Counted from the stretch's first letter, positions 10,242 to 19,105 are shown. The stretch: 34,446 nucleotides of DNA from Brevundimonas sp. (GCF_018608325.1 NZ_JABAZW010000102.1:9157-43602), one strand, 5' to 3'. Made by a program: numbers and translations. Notes: generated by a model not told the origin, from the letters alone.

Positions 10242-10730
10242 ATGCGTATCGGTCTATATCCGGGCACCTTCGATCCGGTGACGAACGGCCATACCGACAT
10301 CATCAAACGGGCGCTGAAGCTGGTGGACCGGCTGGTCATCGGCGTGGCCCAGAATGATGAAAAAGGCCCGCTGTTCACCACGAACGAGCGCGTCGAGATG
10401 TTGCGGGCCGAGGTCGCGTCGTTGGGCGGCGACATCGTGGTCCAGCCGTTTTCGACCCTGCTGATGCATTTCGCCGAAGAACTGGACGCCAGCGTCATCA
10501 TTCGGGGTTTGCGTGCAGTCGCCGATTTCGAATACGAGTTCCAGATGACGGCCATGAACCAGCGCCTCAATCAGAACATCGAGACGGTGTTTTTGATGGC
10601 TGATCCGCGGCATCAGGCCATCGCTTCGCGGTTGGTCAAGGAAATCGCCCGTCTGGACGGCGCGATCGACAGTTTCGTCAGCCCTGCCATCGCCGAACGC
10701 GTGCGGGCCAAGGTCAAGAACAAGGGATGA
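10242..10730 (+). CDS. coaD: Phosphopantetheine adenylyltransferase
   Basis: CoaD joins 4'-phosphopantetheine and ATP to make dephospho-CoA, the fourth step of CoA synthesis, in the cytoplasm. The 162-residue length is normal. The nucleotidyltransferase (T/H)xGH motif is at residues 14-17 in GTFDPVTNGH, and the C-terminal IASRLVKEIARLDG segment matches the family signature region. The ATG at 10242 is preceded by GGGGAG (10230-10235) and gives the usual MRIGLYPGTF start; an upstream in-frame GTG at 10203 is rejected. The stop overlaps the ATG of the first cyclophilin (ATGA), so the two are coupled. Confidence 0.96.
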   Translation: MRIGLYPGTFDPVTNGHTDIIKRALKLVDRLVIGVAQNDEKGPLFTTNERVEMLRAEVASLGGDIVVQPFSTLLMHFAEELDASVIIRGLRAVADFEYEFQMTAMNQRLNQNIETVFLMADPRHQAIASRLVKEIARLDGAIDSFVSPAIAERVRAKVKNKG

Positions 10731-11602
10731 GTTCTGGAATGCGTCTTGGTGTGATCGCGGCGGCCGCAGCCGCTCTTTTGGCGTCCGGCGTGGCGTCAGC
10801 TCCGGCTCTGGCCCAGGCGGCGGCCTCGGCGGCTGACTGGCGCACAGTCGCCCCGGACGACCTGCTGGTCATCGACACCAACAAGGGGCGGGTTCTGGTC
10901 GAACTGTCGCCTCTGGCTGCGCCCAACCACGTCGAGCGCATCCGCACCCTGGCCAATCAGGGCTTCTATGATGGATTGAAGTTCCACCGCGTGATTCCGA
11001 ACTTCATGGCCCAGACCGGCGACCCCAAGGGCACCGGCGAGGGCGGCAGCGACCTGCCGGACCTGAAGGGCGAGTTCCATTTCCGGCGCGGCCGTGACGC
11101 GGGCTTCACCCAGGTCGAGAACGCGGGCCAGGGCATCGTCGGTCTGGTGGGAACCCTGCCGGTCCAGACCCAGCCCAACGCCCAGATGATGATCACGTCT
11201 GACTTCAAGGTCGACGCCAACGGCCTGTTCTGCCCCGGCGTATTCGGCATGGCCCGCGCCAATTCGCCGGACAGCGCCAACAGCCAATTCTATCTGATGA
11301 CCGGCGCCAACACGAACCTGAACGGCCTCTACACCGCCTTCGGCCGCATCGTGTCGGGTCTGGATGTGGTGCGCAGCCTGAAGGCGGGCCAGGAATCTCA
11401 GGACGGCAAGGTGACCGACCCGGACACCATGACCCGCGTGCGCATAGCCTCGACCATCCCGGAGGCCCAGCGTCCGGTCGTGCGGGTGCAGAACACCGCC
11501 AGCGCCGCCTTCGCTCAGCACATTGAAGAGACACGGACGGCCAAGGGCTCCAGCTTCAACATCTGCGACGTTCAGCCGGTGGCTGAAGTCACAGGGGGCT
11601 GA
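10727..11602 (+). CDS. Exported peptidyl-prolyl isomerase (cyclophilin), first of a tandem pair
   Basis: This 291-residue protein has a signal peptide (about residues 1-30, ending APALAQ) and a cyclophilin domain that isomerises prolyl bonds, so it should help protein folding in the periplasm. Catalytic residues corresponding to human CypA Arg55, Phe60 and Gln63 are Arg88, Phe93 and Gln96 in FHRVIPNFMAQTGDP; the ANSQFYLM segment follows. Relative to the compact E. coli PpiA/PpiB it carries inserts and a C-terminal extension of about 60 residues with one cysteine (SFNICDV). Its ATG overlaps the coaD stop. The next gene is a clear paralogue, so a local duplication is likely. Confidence 0.92.
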   Translation: MSSGMRLGVIAAAAAALLASGVASAPALAQAAASAADWRTVAPDDLLVIDTNKGRVLVELSPLAAPNHVERIRTLANQGFYDGLKFHRVIPNFMAQTGDPKGTGEGGSDLPDLKGEFHFRRGRDAGFTQVENAGQGIVGLVGTLPVQTQPNAQMMITSDFKVDANGLFCPGVFGMARANSPDSANSQFYLMTGANTNLNGLYTAFGRIVSGLDVVRSLKAGQESQDGKVTDPDTMTRVRIASTIPEAQRPVVRVQNTASAAFAQHIEETRTAKGSSFNICDVQPVAEVTGG

Positions 11603-11628
11603 TCAATATAGTTAAGGGGGCGGGGGCC

Positions 11629-12537
11629 ATGGGCATGAAACGGGTTCTGTTGGCAGGGGCCGTTCTGGCCCTGCTGAGCGGCGCGGCGCAGGCGCTGCCC
11701 GTGCAGGCGCAGCAGGTCGAGCCGGTCTTCCCGCCGCCGCCGCCCGTACCGACGGAATGGCGCACGATCGCGCCGCAGAATCTGTTGGTGATCGAAATGA
11801 CCAAGGGACAGATTCTGGTTGAACTCGCCCCTCAGATCGCGCCGGGCCATGTGGAGCGCATCCGGCTTCTGGCCTCGCGTGGATTCTACGACAATCTGAC
11901 CTGGCACCGGGTCATCGACTGGTTCATGGCCCAGACAGGCGATCCGCTGGGGACCGGCGACGGCCAGAGCTATTATCCCGACCTGAAGGCCGAGTTCACC
12001 TTCCGGCGTGGGCCTGAGATGGCATTTGCGCCGGTCGCGACCCCGATGGGTTCTGTTCTGGGCTTCATCGGCTCTGTACCGGTTGAGACGCAGCCGGATG
12101 CGGCCATGGCGGGCACGCCGGATCGCAAGGTGCATGGCTGGGGCCTCTATTGTCCCGGCGTCGCGGGTATGGCGCGTGACGAGGCCAATGACAGCGCCAA
12201 CAGCCAGTTCTTCCTGATGCGTCAGGCCTATCCTTCGCTCGACAAGCGCTACACCGTCTGGGGACGTGTGGTGTCGGGTCTGGACGTGGTGCGGGCGCTG
12301 AAGGCCAGCCCCAATCCCGACGGCATGGTCGAGGGACCGGACCGGATGACACTGGTGCGGGTGGCGTCTGACCTGCCTGCTGAGGCGCGTCCGTCGGCGG
12401 CGGTGCTGAATGCGACCTCGGCGACCTTCGCCGCCATCGTGGAGCACGCGCGTCAGGCCAAGGGCGCAGACTTCTCCATCTGTGACGTCGATCTGCCAGT
12501 GCGGGTGACGTCGCCGACGACGGCGCCCGCCGTTTAG
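11629..12537 (+). CDS. Exported peptidyl-prolyl isomerase (cyclophilin), second of a tandem pair
   Basis: The 302-residue product is a paralogue of the gene just before it, 26 bases away. A signal peptide (about 1-28, ending PVQAQ) is followed by a proline-rich linker (FPPPPPVP, about 34-41) and the cyclophilin domain. Arg94, Phe99 and Gln102 keep the catalytic positions, but the usual FHRVI is WHRVI. NSANSQFFLM and a C-terminal extension with SICDVDLPV repeat features of the first copy. ATG 11629 and ATG 11635 are both possible starts after a GGGGGCGGGGG stretch. The TAG stop overlaps the stop of the convergent phosphatase gene by four bases. Confidence 0.92.
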   Translation: MGMKRVLLAGAVLALLSGAAQALPVQAQQVEPVFPPPPPVPTEWRTIAPQNLLVIEMTKGQILVELAPQIAPGHVERIRLLASRGFYDNLTWHRVIDWFMAQTGDPLGTGDGQSYYPDLKAEFTFRRGPEMAFAPVATPMGSVLGFIGSVPVETQPDAAMAGTPDRKVHGWGLYCPGVAGMARDEANDSANSQFFLMRQAYPSLDKRYTVWGRVVSGLDVVRALKASPNPDGMVEGPDRMTLVRVASDLPAEARPSAAVLNATSATFAAIVEHARQAKGADFSICDVDLPVRVTSPTTAPAV

Positions 12538-13649
12538 GCGGTCGCCGCTGCGCCCTTGCCGCCGCGACCCCGTCTGCGCCGGCGACGGCGGGAGGACCGG
12601 ACGGGCTTGTTGGCTTCGCGCATCTGCTGCAGCAGCAGGCCTTCCCGCAGACCGCGGTCGGCGACGCGCACGCGTTCGGACGGCCAGGCGCGTTGAATGG
12701 CTTCTAGAATCGCGGCGCCTGCCAGCACCAGATCGGCGCGGTCGGGGCCGATGCAGGCCTCTTTTGCGCGGCCTTCTGGACCCAGCGTCTTCAGCCGGTC
12801 CGCCGCCGCTTCGCAGTCGGCGCGCGTCATCCACAGCCCATCGACCCGGTCGCGGTTGTAGCGCGGCAGTTTCAGGTGAATGCCCGCCAGACTGGTGATA
12901 GCGCCTGATGTGCCGACCAGATGGCCCCGGTTGCGGGCGAACAGATCGCGGATTTCCGGCTGATCAATGCCGCCTGCCGCGATGGCCAGCCCCATGTCGG
13001 CGACCATGGCTTCGTACCAGTCTTCACCGGCGTTGGCGGGTTCGGGATGGCGTTCAGCCAGACTGACCACGCCTAGTGGCGCCGACATCCAGGCGGTGGT
13101 CGTGAAGCTCTCGCCCTCACGCAGCAGCCAGGCCAGTTCGGTTGATCCGCCCCCGACGTCGATGACCAGCGCGGCCTGCGCCTTGGGATCGATCAGGTTC
13201 AGGCAGCCTTCGACCGCCAGACGGGCCTCTTCCGCCGGGTCGATGATTCGCAGTTTCAGACCGGTGCCCAGACGCACGCGTTCGATGAACTCGGCCCCGT
13301 TGGCGGCGGCGCGGCAGGCCTGGGTGGCGACAGCGCTGAGACGGGACGGGTCGACACCCTTTCGCGCCACCCGTTCGGCGCACAGGGCCAGGGCGTCATA
13401 GGCCCGGTCCATCGCGCGGTCGTCCAGCCGCCCCGTCAGGGACAGGCCTTCGCCCAGCCGCACGATGCGGCTGAAGCTGTCGACGACGCGGAAGCCCTCA
13501 CGCAAGGGGCGCGCGATCAGCAGCCTGCAATTGTTGGTCCCCAGATCGAGCGCGCCAAACAGAGGCGCATCCCGACCCGACGCATCCCGATTGCGGGATG
13601 GCTGGGACCGCTCGTCGCGCCGTGCGGGCGCGCCGTGGGTCTCCGGCAT
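12534..13649 (-). CDS. Ppx/GppA-family phosphatase
   Basis: This 371-residue protein belongs to the exopolyphosphatase / guanosine pentaphosphate phosphatase family of the ASKHA fold. The first phosphate loop is GALDLGTNNCRLLIA (about 32-46) and the second is VIDVGGGSTELAW. It has only the two ASKHA domains and lacks the long C-terminal domains of E. coli Ppx, so either polyphosphate or pppGpp could be the substrate. Unusually it ends in a basic tail with seven arginines in a row followed by GRGGKG, which could bind nucleic acid or polyphosphate (inference). The start at 13649 gives MPETHGAPARRD; earlier in-frame ATGs exist and no ribosome site is strong, so the start is uncertain. Confidence 0.87.
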   Translation of the reverse strand: MPETHGAPARRDERSQPSRNRDASGRDAPLFGALDLGTNNCRLLIARPLREGFRVVDSFSRIVRLGEGLSLTGRLDDRAMDRAYDALALCAERVARKGVDPSRLSAVATQACRAAANGAEFIERVRLGTGLKLRIIDPAEEARLAVEGCLNLIDPKAQAALVIDVGGGSTELAWLLREGESFTTTAWMSAPLGVVSLAERHPEPANAGEDWYEAMVADMGLAIAAGGIDQPEIRDLFARNRGHLVGTSGAITSLAGIHLKLPRYNRDRVDGLWMTRADCEAAADRLKTLGPEGRAKEACIGPDRADLVLAGAAILEAIQRAWPSERVRVADRGLREGLLLQQMREANKPVRSSRRRRRRRGRGGKGAAATA

Positions 13650-13795
13650 GGGCCGTATCCAATGTGGGCGGTCCAAAGCGGCGCCCGTCCCCATGAAACT
13701 AACCCGAGGCAATCGTCCGCGCCAAGCCAATCTGTCAGCAAGATGAACAGGCCTGTGGGCGTCCGCTTCACACGACGGTGCGTATAAAGGCGATC

Positions 13796-14104
13796 ATGAC
13801 CCAGATTCACACCACGCGCTTCAGCCTTGGCCAGGTCGTTCGGCACCGTGACGACGCCTTTCGCGGCGTCGTGATCGACGTGGACGCAGGCTATGCAGGG
13901 GCGGTCGGCGAAACGGGCGACATCTCGCCGGAGCAGCCGTTCTACCGTGTCTTCGCCATAGGAGAGGCGGGCGGTTTCGTCGCCTATGCCGCCGAGGCTG
14001 TTCTGGAAGACGACGCCGATCAACTGACCATCGCTGACGAACAGCGGTGGTTCACGATTGATGCTTACGGCCATCACGCGCCGCTGGACATGCGGCTCCA
14101 CTGA
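13796..14104 (+). CDS. hspQ: Heat shock protein HspQ
   Basis: The 102-residue protein matches HspQ (YccV), a small cytoplasmic protein that in enterobacteria binds hemimethylated DNA and acts as a specificity factor for Lon protease. The family core is visible as FSLGQVVRHRDDAFRGVVID near the start, then FYRVFAIGE, the YAAEAVLEDD segment and a C-terminal acidic/aromatic stretch. The ATG at 13796 has AAAGG five bases upstream (13786-13790) and is preferred over GTG 13778. It is divergent from the phosphatase gene; phhA follows. No heat-shock promoter consensus was evident in the 146-base divergent gap. Confidence 0.88.
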   Translation: MTQIHTTRFSLGQVVRHRDDAFRGVVIDVDAGYAGAVGETGDISPEQPFYRVFAIGEAGGFVAYAAEAVLEDDADQLTIADEQRWFTIDAYGHHAPLDMRLH

Positions 14105-14161
14105 CCCTTGGAACCGGGTGGGGTGGATGGCTATATGACCTCAAAAGAGGAACCGCTCTCC

Positions 14162-15037
14162 ATGTCTGATTTCGAGCATGTCTTCGAAAAACCCCCGGAA
14201 GGCGCCGCCGCCGACTGGACCATTCCGCAGAACTGGGCCGCCTATACCGAGGTCGAGCACCAGACGTGGGACACCCTGTACGCCCGCCAGATGAAGATCC
14301 TGCCGGGCCGCGCCAGCCAGGCCTTCCTGCGCGGTCTGGATGAATTGGACTTGAATGCGGGTGGGATTCCCGACTTCGACGTCATCAATCCCAAGCTTCA
14401 GGCCCTGACCGGCTGGACCGTGGTCTGCGTGCCGGGACTGGTGCCGGATGAGGTCTTCTTTGACCATCTGGCCAACCGCCGCTTCGTCTCGGGTCAGTTC
14501 ATCAGGAAGCCGGATCAACTGGATTACCTGCAGGAGCCAGACATCTTCCACGATGTCTTCGGCCATGTGCCGATGCTGACCGACCCCGATTTCGCCGCCT
14601 ATATGGAGGCCTATGGCAAGGGCGGGCAGAGGGCGGCGTCGCTGGGCATGCTGCCCAATCTGGCGCGGCTGTACTGGTACACGGTCGAGTTCGGCCTGAT
14701 GAAGGAGGCGGACGGCCTTCGCATCTATGGCGCGGGCATTGTGTCGTCAGCGACCGAAAGCGTGTTTGCGCTGGATGACGCGTCGCCGAACCGTCTGGGC
14801 TTTGATCTGGAGCGGGTGATGCGGACCCTGTACCGGATCGACGACTTCCAGCAGGTCTATTTCGTCATCGACAGCATAGATGCGCTGCGGGAAGTCACGC
14901 TGAAGGACTTCGGTCCCGTCTATGACGCACTGAAGGGGCAGGATGATCTGGCGATCGAAACCATCCTGCCGACCGACAGCGTCATCACGCACGGCACCCA
15001 GGCCTATGCCGACAAGGGCGGGCGGTTCGCCGCCTGA
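14162..15037 (+). CDS. phhA: Phenylalanine 4-monooxygenase
   Basis: PhhA hydroxylates phenylalanine to tyrosine with tetrahydrobiopterin, oxygen and non-haem iron, the first step of phenylalanine breakdown in the cytoplasm. The 291-residue bacterial single-domain form is seen. Iron ligands are His130 and His135 in FHDVFGHVPML and Glu176 in YWYTVEFGLM, in the spacing of the Chromobacterium enzyme (138, 143, 184). The start at 14162 gives MSDFEHVF; GAGG at 14147-14150 is somewhat distant, and an in-frame ATG at 14135 is possible. The convergent astB stop lies only three bases beyond its TGA. Confidence 0.96.
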   Translation: MSDFEHVFEKPPEGAAADWTIPQNWAAYTEVEHQTWDTLYARQMKILPGRASQAFLRGLDELDLNAGGIPDFDVINPKLQALTGWTVVCVPGLVPDEVFFDHLANRRFVSGQFIRKPDQLDYLQEPDIFHDVFGHVPMLTDPDFAAYMEAYGKGGQRAASLGMLPNLARLYWYTVEFGLMKEADGLRIYGAGIVSSATESVFALDDASPNRLGFDLERVMRTLYRIDDFQQVYFVIDSIDALREVTLKDFGPVYDALKGQDDLAIETILPTDSVITHGTQAYADKGGRFAA

Positions 15038-15040
15038 CCG

Positions 15041-16378
15041 TCAGGGGCGCTGGAACGGATAGAAGCCAGCGCCCAGGTCCAGAATGCCGGTCAGTTCGTC
15101 CAGCGCGCCACGGCTTTCGTCCAGCAGCTTGGGGTCGGCCAGATCGGCGGGGCGCAGTTCGTCGCGATACCAATGGCTCGCCCAGTCTGACAGGCGCGCG
15201 TGCAGGGCGTCGGTCAGGCGCATGGCCGGATTTGTCGCCGCCAGTTCCGCCGCGTTCAGCACGACCCGCAGGCGCAGACAGGCGGGGCCGCCGCCGTTGC
15301 GCATCGACTGACGCACATCGACATATTGAACGCGACCGATGGGACCGTTGGAGGCGGCGATCCGTTCGGCGACTGCGTGGCTGCGCGGGTTGTCGCGCGT
15401 TTCGGTCGGGCAGATCAGCGTCAGGCGGTCCTCGCCCGGAACCTGGATCAGCATTGAGTTGAACAGATAGCTGGATATGGCGTCGGCCAGCGGCAGGTCG
15501 GCGTTGGAAACCTCGATGAACTGGGGTTCGAACAGGCCGTCGGCGGCGCGGCGGATGGCGGCCTTGGTCGCGTCCGTGTCCTCAAACGCCAGCTCGTGGA
15601 AGAACAGGGTGTCCAGCGCACCGACGCAGACCACGTCGTTGTGGAATGTGCCGCCTGCTATGGCGGCGCGGGACTGCTGGGCCAGAACGGGCCGTCCGGC
15701 CTCATGGCGGCGGACGATGGCCTCAGACGCTTCGCGCGTCTGGCGGGCGGGGAAGGGGCCGTTCCACGGTTCGAAGGCCTCACGCCCCCAAACCAGCAGA
15801 TTGACCCCGCGACCGCCGTGCGTGGCGCACAGGCGGACGTGATTGGCGGCGCCTTCATCGGCCAGATGGGCGACGGCGGGCAGGGCGTCGTGGACGGCGA
15901 ACCGGCTGGCGTCCGGGAACAGGGCGTCCAGCGCGCGCTTGGTCTGTTGGTGCTCCAGACTGCGATGCAGATTGGTGTGCAGGTTGGCGGGGGTGAAATG
16001 CACCCGACCATCGGCGGCGTCGCTGGACGGCGTCACAGTCGCGGCGTTGGCGGCCCACATGGGCGAGGCCGAACAGGCGGCGGCGGCGAAAGACGGCGCA
16101 TTTCTCCACGCGCACTCCAGCACCTGTCCATCCGTGCCGGTAAAGCCCAGCGACCGCAGGAAGGGGATGTTGGGCCGCTCATGCGGCGGCAGGACGAACT
16201 GAGGCAGGCCCAGGTCCGCCAGCACCTTCATCTTGTCCAGCCCCTGCAACACCGCTGCACGCGGGTTCGACGCCTCACCCTTGTTCAGGCTGGAGGCCAG
16301 ATTGCCGGGGCTGAGGCCAGCGTAGGAATGCGTCGGCCCGATCAGGCCGTCGGCGTTGGCTTCGATGGCGTGGGTCAT
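15041..16378 (-). CDS. astB: N-succinylarginine dihydrolase
   Basis: AstB converts N2-succinylarginine to N2-succinylornithine, CO2 and two ammonia, step two of the arginine succinyltransferase pathway. The 445-residue length matches E. coli AstB (447). The active-site cysteine is Cys367 in NGGGPACLRLR, with the catalytic histidine in GTFHNDVV and the glutamate in ADEGAANH. The start at 16378 gives MTHAIEANADGLIGPTHSYAGL, the usual N-terminus; the 17-residue upstream extension is not family-like. It is the last gene of the ast operon, four bases after orf99, with no strong ribosome site of its own, so translation is probably coupled. Confidence 0.96.
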   Translation of the reverse strand: MTHAIEANADGLIGPTHSYAGLSPGNLASSLNKGEASNPRAAVLQGLDKMKVLADLGLPQFVLPPHERPNIPFLRSLGFTGTDGQVLECAWRNAPSFAAAACSASPMWAANAATVTPSSDAADGRVHFTPANLHTNLHRSLEHQQTKRALDALFPDASRFAVHDALPAVAHLADEGAANHVRLCATHGGRGVNLLVWGREAFEPWNGPFPARQTREASEAIVRRHEAGRPVLAQQSRAAIAGGTFHNDVVCVGALDTLFFHELAFEDTDATKAAIRRAADGLFEPQFIEVSNADLPLADAISSYLFNSMLIQVPGEDRLTLICPTETRDNPRSHAVAERIAASNGPIGRVQYVDVRQSMRNGGGPACLRLRVVLNAAELAATNPAMRLTDALHARLSDWASHWYRDELRPADLADPKLLDESRGALDELTGILDLGAGFYPFQRP

Positions 16379-16382
16379 GGCA

Positions 16383-16682
16383 CTATGGCTTTCGGGCGAA
16401 CACGATCCGCTCTGCGGTGGGAGGATCATTCACGTTCCAGACTTGTCCGAGCGACAAGTCGAGCTGTCTGATCGTCCTCGCATCGACCGGATGAACAAGG
16501 TTGGCGGCGTAGATTGAGGGCGCTTGGTTTCCCAGAACTGAGCGCGGCTGGGTCACTTCGGGAGCACGTTTGGCGGCTTCCATTGCCTCCTGAAAGTCGT
16601 CGAGCGCGACGATAAAGACCAATGGCTCAAGCTCGCCGCGACCTGCTTCCACCTCGACCTTTACCATCCATCCTGCGGCCAT
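16383..16682 (-). CDS. Unknown 99-residue protein inside the ast operon
   Basis: The gene begins directly after the astD stop (ATG at 16682, stop ending at 16683) and ends four bases before astB, so it sits in the operon with no gaps. I do not recognise the family. The product has no signal or membrane segment; it starts with a strand-like MVKVEVEAG, then FIVALDDFQEAMEAAKRAPEV, and a C-terminal half containing LGQVWNVNDPPTAERIVFARKP. The pattern suggests a small alpha/beta domain. Base composition looks less GC-rich than the flanking ast genes, hinting at later insertion. Perfect fit between neighbours supports a real gene. Confidence 0.7.
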   Translation of the reverse strand: MAAGWMVKVEVEAGRGELEPLVFIVALDDFQEAMEAAKRAPEVTQPRSVLGNQAPSIYAANLVHPVDARTIRQLDLSLGQVWNVNDPPTAERIVFARKP

Positions 16683-18101
16683 CTAAGTGCGGAGCCCCTT
16701 GATCTCGCTTTCGATGTTCTTGACCGAGCCAGCCTCGAAGCTGGCGACGGGGTAGGCGCAGTAGTCGGCGGCGTAGTAGGCGCTTGGGCGGTGGTTGCCG
16801 GAGGCGCCGAGGCCGCCGAAGGGCATGTCGCCCGCCGCCCCCGTCGTCGGACGGTTGAAGTTGACCACGCCCGCGCGGATGCGGCGGATGAAGTGGTCCC
16901 AGTTCTTTGGATCATCGCTGACCAGACCGGCGGACAGGCCGTAACGGGTGGCGTTGGCGGCGGTGATGGCGGCCTCGAACGTCGGCACGCGGATGACCGA
17001 CAGGAAGGGGGCGAAGATTTCTTCGTCCGGCACGTCGATGCCGGTCACGTCGATGATGGCGGGCTTGACGAAAGCGCCGGGCAGGTTGGCGACGGGGCCT
17101 GAGGCGCGAATGACCCTAGCGCCCATGTCGATCCGTTCCTGCAAGGCTTTCAGGGCCGCCTCTGCTGCGCGAGCCGAGATCAGCGGACCGGCATAGGGCT
17201 CTGGATCGCTGTCCCAGGGGGCGAAGTTCAGGCGGTCGGACAGGGCGGCGACGGCCTCGATGATCGCGTCGCCCTGCGCGCCTTCCGGCACGATCAGGCG
17301 GCGCGCGCAAGAGCAACGCTGGCCGGTGGTGATGAAGGCGGACTGGACCGCGATGCCCGCCACAGCCTCGGCGTCCGCCGCATCCCAGACGACCAGCGGA
17401 TTATTGCCGCCCAACTCCAGCGCCAGGATGACGTGGGGATCGTCGGCGAACTTCCTGCGGAAATGCGCGCCTGCTGCCCCCGATCCGGTGAACATCAGCG
17501 CGTCGATTCCTGCGTCCAGCAGGGCCGCGCCCGTCTCACGTCCGCCCTGGACGACATTGACCACGCCGGTCGGCAGGTCGGCGGCGGCGAAGGCCTCGGC
17601 CATCACCTGCCCGACCAGAGGTGTCTCTTCCGAGGGTTTGAAGACGACGGTGTCGCCCGCCAGCAGGGCCGGGACGATATGGCCGTTGGGCAGATGACCG
17701 GGGAAGTTGAACGGGCCAAGCACCGCCGCCACGCCGTGCGGACGGTGGCGCAGGGTGGCGCGGCCGAAGGCGGTGTCGCTGGTGCGCTCGCCCGTGCGTT
17801 CGTCGTAGGCGCGGATCGAAATGTCCACCTTGCCGATCATGGCGGCGGCTTCGGTCTTGGTCTCCCACAGGGGCTTGCCGGTCTCGCGGCTGATGGCCTC
17901 AGCGATCTGGGGCGCGCGGTCCTTCAGCACGGCCTGATAGCGTTTGACGGCGTCGATCCGTTCGCCGCGCGGGGCGTCGGCCCAGGCCGGGAAGGCGGCG
18001 CGGGCGGCGTCCACAGCGGACTGGACCTCAGCCGGGCTGGCGGCCTGGCCTTCCCAGTTTACGGCTTCGGTCGTCGGGTCGATGGATTTGAACACGGTCA
18101 T
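16683..18101 (-). CDS. astD: Succinylglutamate-semialdehyde dehydrogenase
   Basis: AstD oxidises N-succinylglutamate 5-semialdehyde to N-succinylglutamate with NAD(P)+, step four of the pathway. The 472-residue protein has the aldehyde dehydrogenase fold with catalytic Cys263 in TTGQRCSCARRL and general base Glu229 in LALELGGNNPL, in the correct 34-residue spacing. The FTGSGAAG nucleotide-binding segment precedes them. The start at 18101 overlaps the astA stop by four bases (ATGA), which fixes it; the longer open frame upstream is antisense-like read-through of astA in another frame. It is followed without a gap by orf99. Confidence 0.95.
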   Translation of the reverse strand: MTVFKSIDPTTEAVNWEGQAASPAEVQSAVDAARAAFPAWADAPRGERIDAVKRYQAVLKDRAPQIAEAISRETGKPLWETKTEAAAMIGKVDISIRAYDERTGERTSDTAFGRATLRHRPHGVAAVLGPFNFPGHLPNGHIVPALLAGDTVVFKPSEETPLVGQVMAEAFAAADLPTGVVNVVQGGRETGAALLDAGIDALMFTGSGAAGAHFRRKFADDPHVILALELGGNNPLVVWDAADAEAVAGIAVQSAFITTGQRCSCARRLIVPEGAQGDAIIEAVAALSDRLNFAPWDSDPEPYAGPLISARAAEAALKALQERIDMGARVIRASGPVANLPGAFVKPAIIDVTGIDVPDEEIFAPFLSVIRVPTFEAAITAANATRYGLSAGLVSDDPKNWDHFIRRIRAGVVNFNRPTTGAAGDMPFGGLGASGNHRPSAYYAADYCAYPVASFEAGSVKNIESEIKGLRT

Positions 18102-19105
18102 GATTTCACACGGATCGTTGCGCCGTTCCTGATCTTCAGAGCGGCGGCGGTTTCGGCGGTCAGGCGGGCGATCTCGCCGTCGATGTCGCACTTGGCGCGC
18201 ACGGCGCGGAAGGCGGCGATGCTGTCGGTTGAGATCAGGGCGGGCAGTTCGGCCTCGACATGGTCGGTGATCTCCAGCCGCAGTTGGCGCGCATCGCGCA
18301 CGGTGCGGATGTTGTCGCGGCCGCACGAGACGGTCGGACCCGCATCGAAGATGTCCACCAGTCCGTTGGGACGGAAGCCTTCGCTTTCCAGCAGGGCCAT
18401 GGCCGGCACGCCCTGCGGATGGACCTTGCCGATCACGGCGCGCGCCGGTTCGGGCAGCAGTTCCGTATAGATGGGGTGGCGCGGGGCCAGGTCGAGGATG
18501 AACTGCTTGTCGGTGGAGCCGGTCATCCGGTCGGCGTCGTCGAACTCCATCGGGAAGAATTTGTGCGCCACATGGTCCCAGAAGGGGCAGGCGCCGTCGG
18601 GCGTGAAGACGCCGCGCAACTCCGCCAGCACATTCTCGGCGAACAGTTCCGGCTGGGCGCCGATCAGCATATAGCGCGACTGGCTGAGCAGACGGCCCGC
18701 GCCGCCCTTGCGTCGGTCGGCCTTCAGGAACAGCGAGCCGACTTCGGTCCAGCCGGTGCATTCATTGACCAGCACCAGCGTCTGGTGATCCAGCTTGACC
18801 CCGATGGACGGCGACGACGCCGTGTTATTGACCACGCGGAACGAGAAGAAGGGGCGTTTCAGCCCCACCGTCGCCTTGACCGAGCCGACGCCGTCGATGT
18901 CGCCGGTGTCGCCGTCCTCCAGCATCAATGTGTACCAGGCCTCTTGCGGGGCGACCTGACCGCGGAAACTGGCCTGGCTGAGCTCCAGCCGTTCGGACAG
19001 GGCGTCGGGGTCTTCAGTCAGGCTGGTGAAGCCGGGACCGGACAGGATGGCTAGTTCCAGCAGGTGGTCGAGATCAGCGGGACCGGCGGGGCGGACGACA
19101 AGCAT
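18098..19105 (-). CDS. astA: Arginine N-succinyltransferase
   Basis: AstA transfers succinyl from succinyl-CoA to the alpha-amino group of arginine, committing it to catabolism. The 335-residue length is normal. Family features include MLVVRPAGPADLDHLLELA at the N-terminus, the GNAT-like segment LFLKADRRKGGAGRLLSQSR and the ALLESEGF and FDAGPTV motifs. Its ATG follows directly after the stop of the M20 hydrolase (TAA then ATG), and its own stop overlaps astD. This gives one tightly packed unit with translation coupling at each junction. Confidence 0.96.
   Translation of the reverse strand: MLVVRPAGPADLDHLLELAILSGPGFTSLTEDPDALSERLELSQASFRGQVAPQEAWYTLMLEDGDTGDIDGVGSVKATVGLKRPFFSFRVVNNTASSPSIGVKLDHQTLVLVNECTGWTEVGSLFLKADRRKGGAGRLLSQSRYMLIGAQPELFAENVLAELRGVFTPDGACPFWDHVAHKFFPMEFDDADRMTGSTDKQFILDLAPRHPIYTELLPEPARAVIGKVHPQGVPAMALLESEGFRPNGLVDIFDAGPTVSCGRDNIRTVRDARQLRLEITDHVEAELPALISTDSIAAFRAVRAKCDIDGEIARLTAETAAALKIRNGATIRVKS

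Noticed and set aside
13783..13788. TATAAA before hspQ as a -10 box
   Set aside because: It overlaps the ribosome site of hspQ, so a transcript from it could not carry that site.
18102..18761. N-terminal extension of astD into astA
   Set aside because: It reads astA out of frame; the ATGA junction at 18098-18101 gives a normal AstD start.
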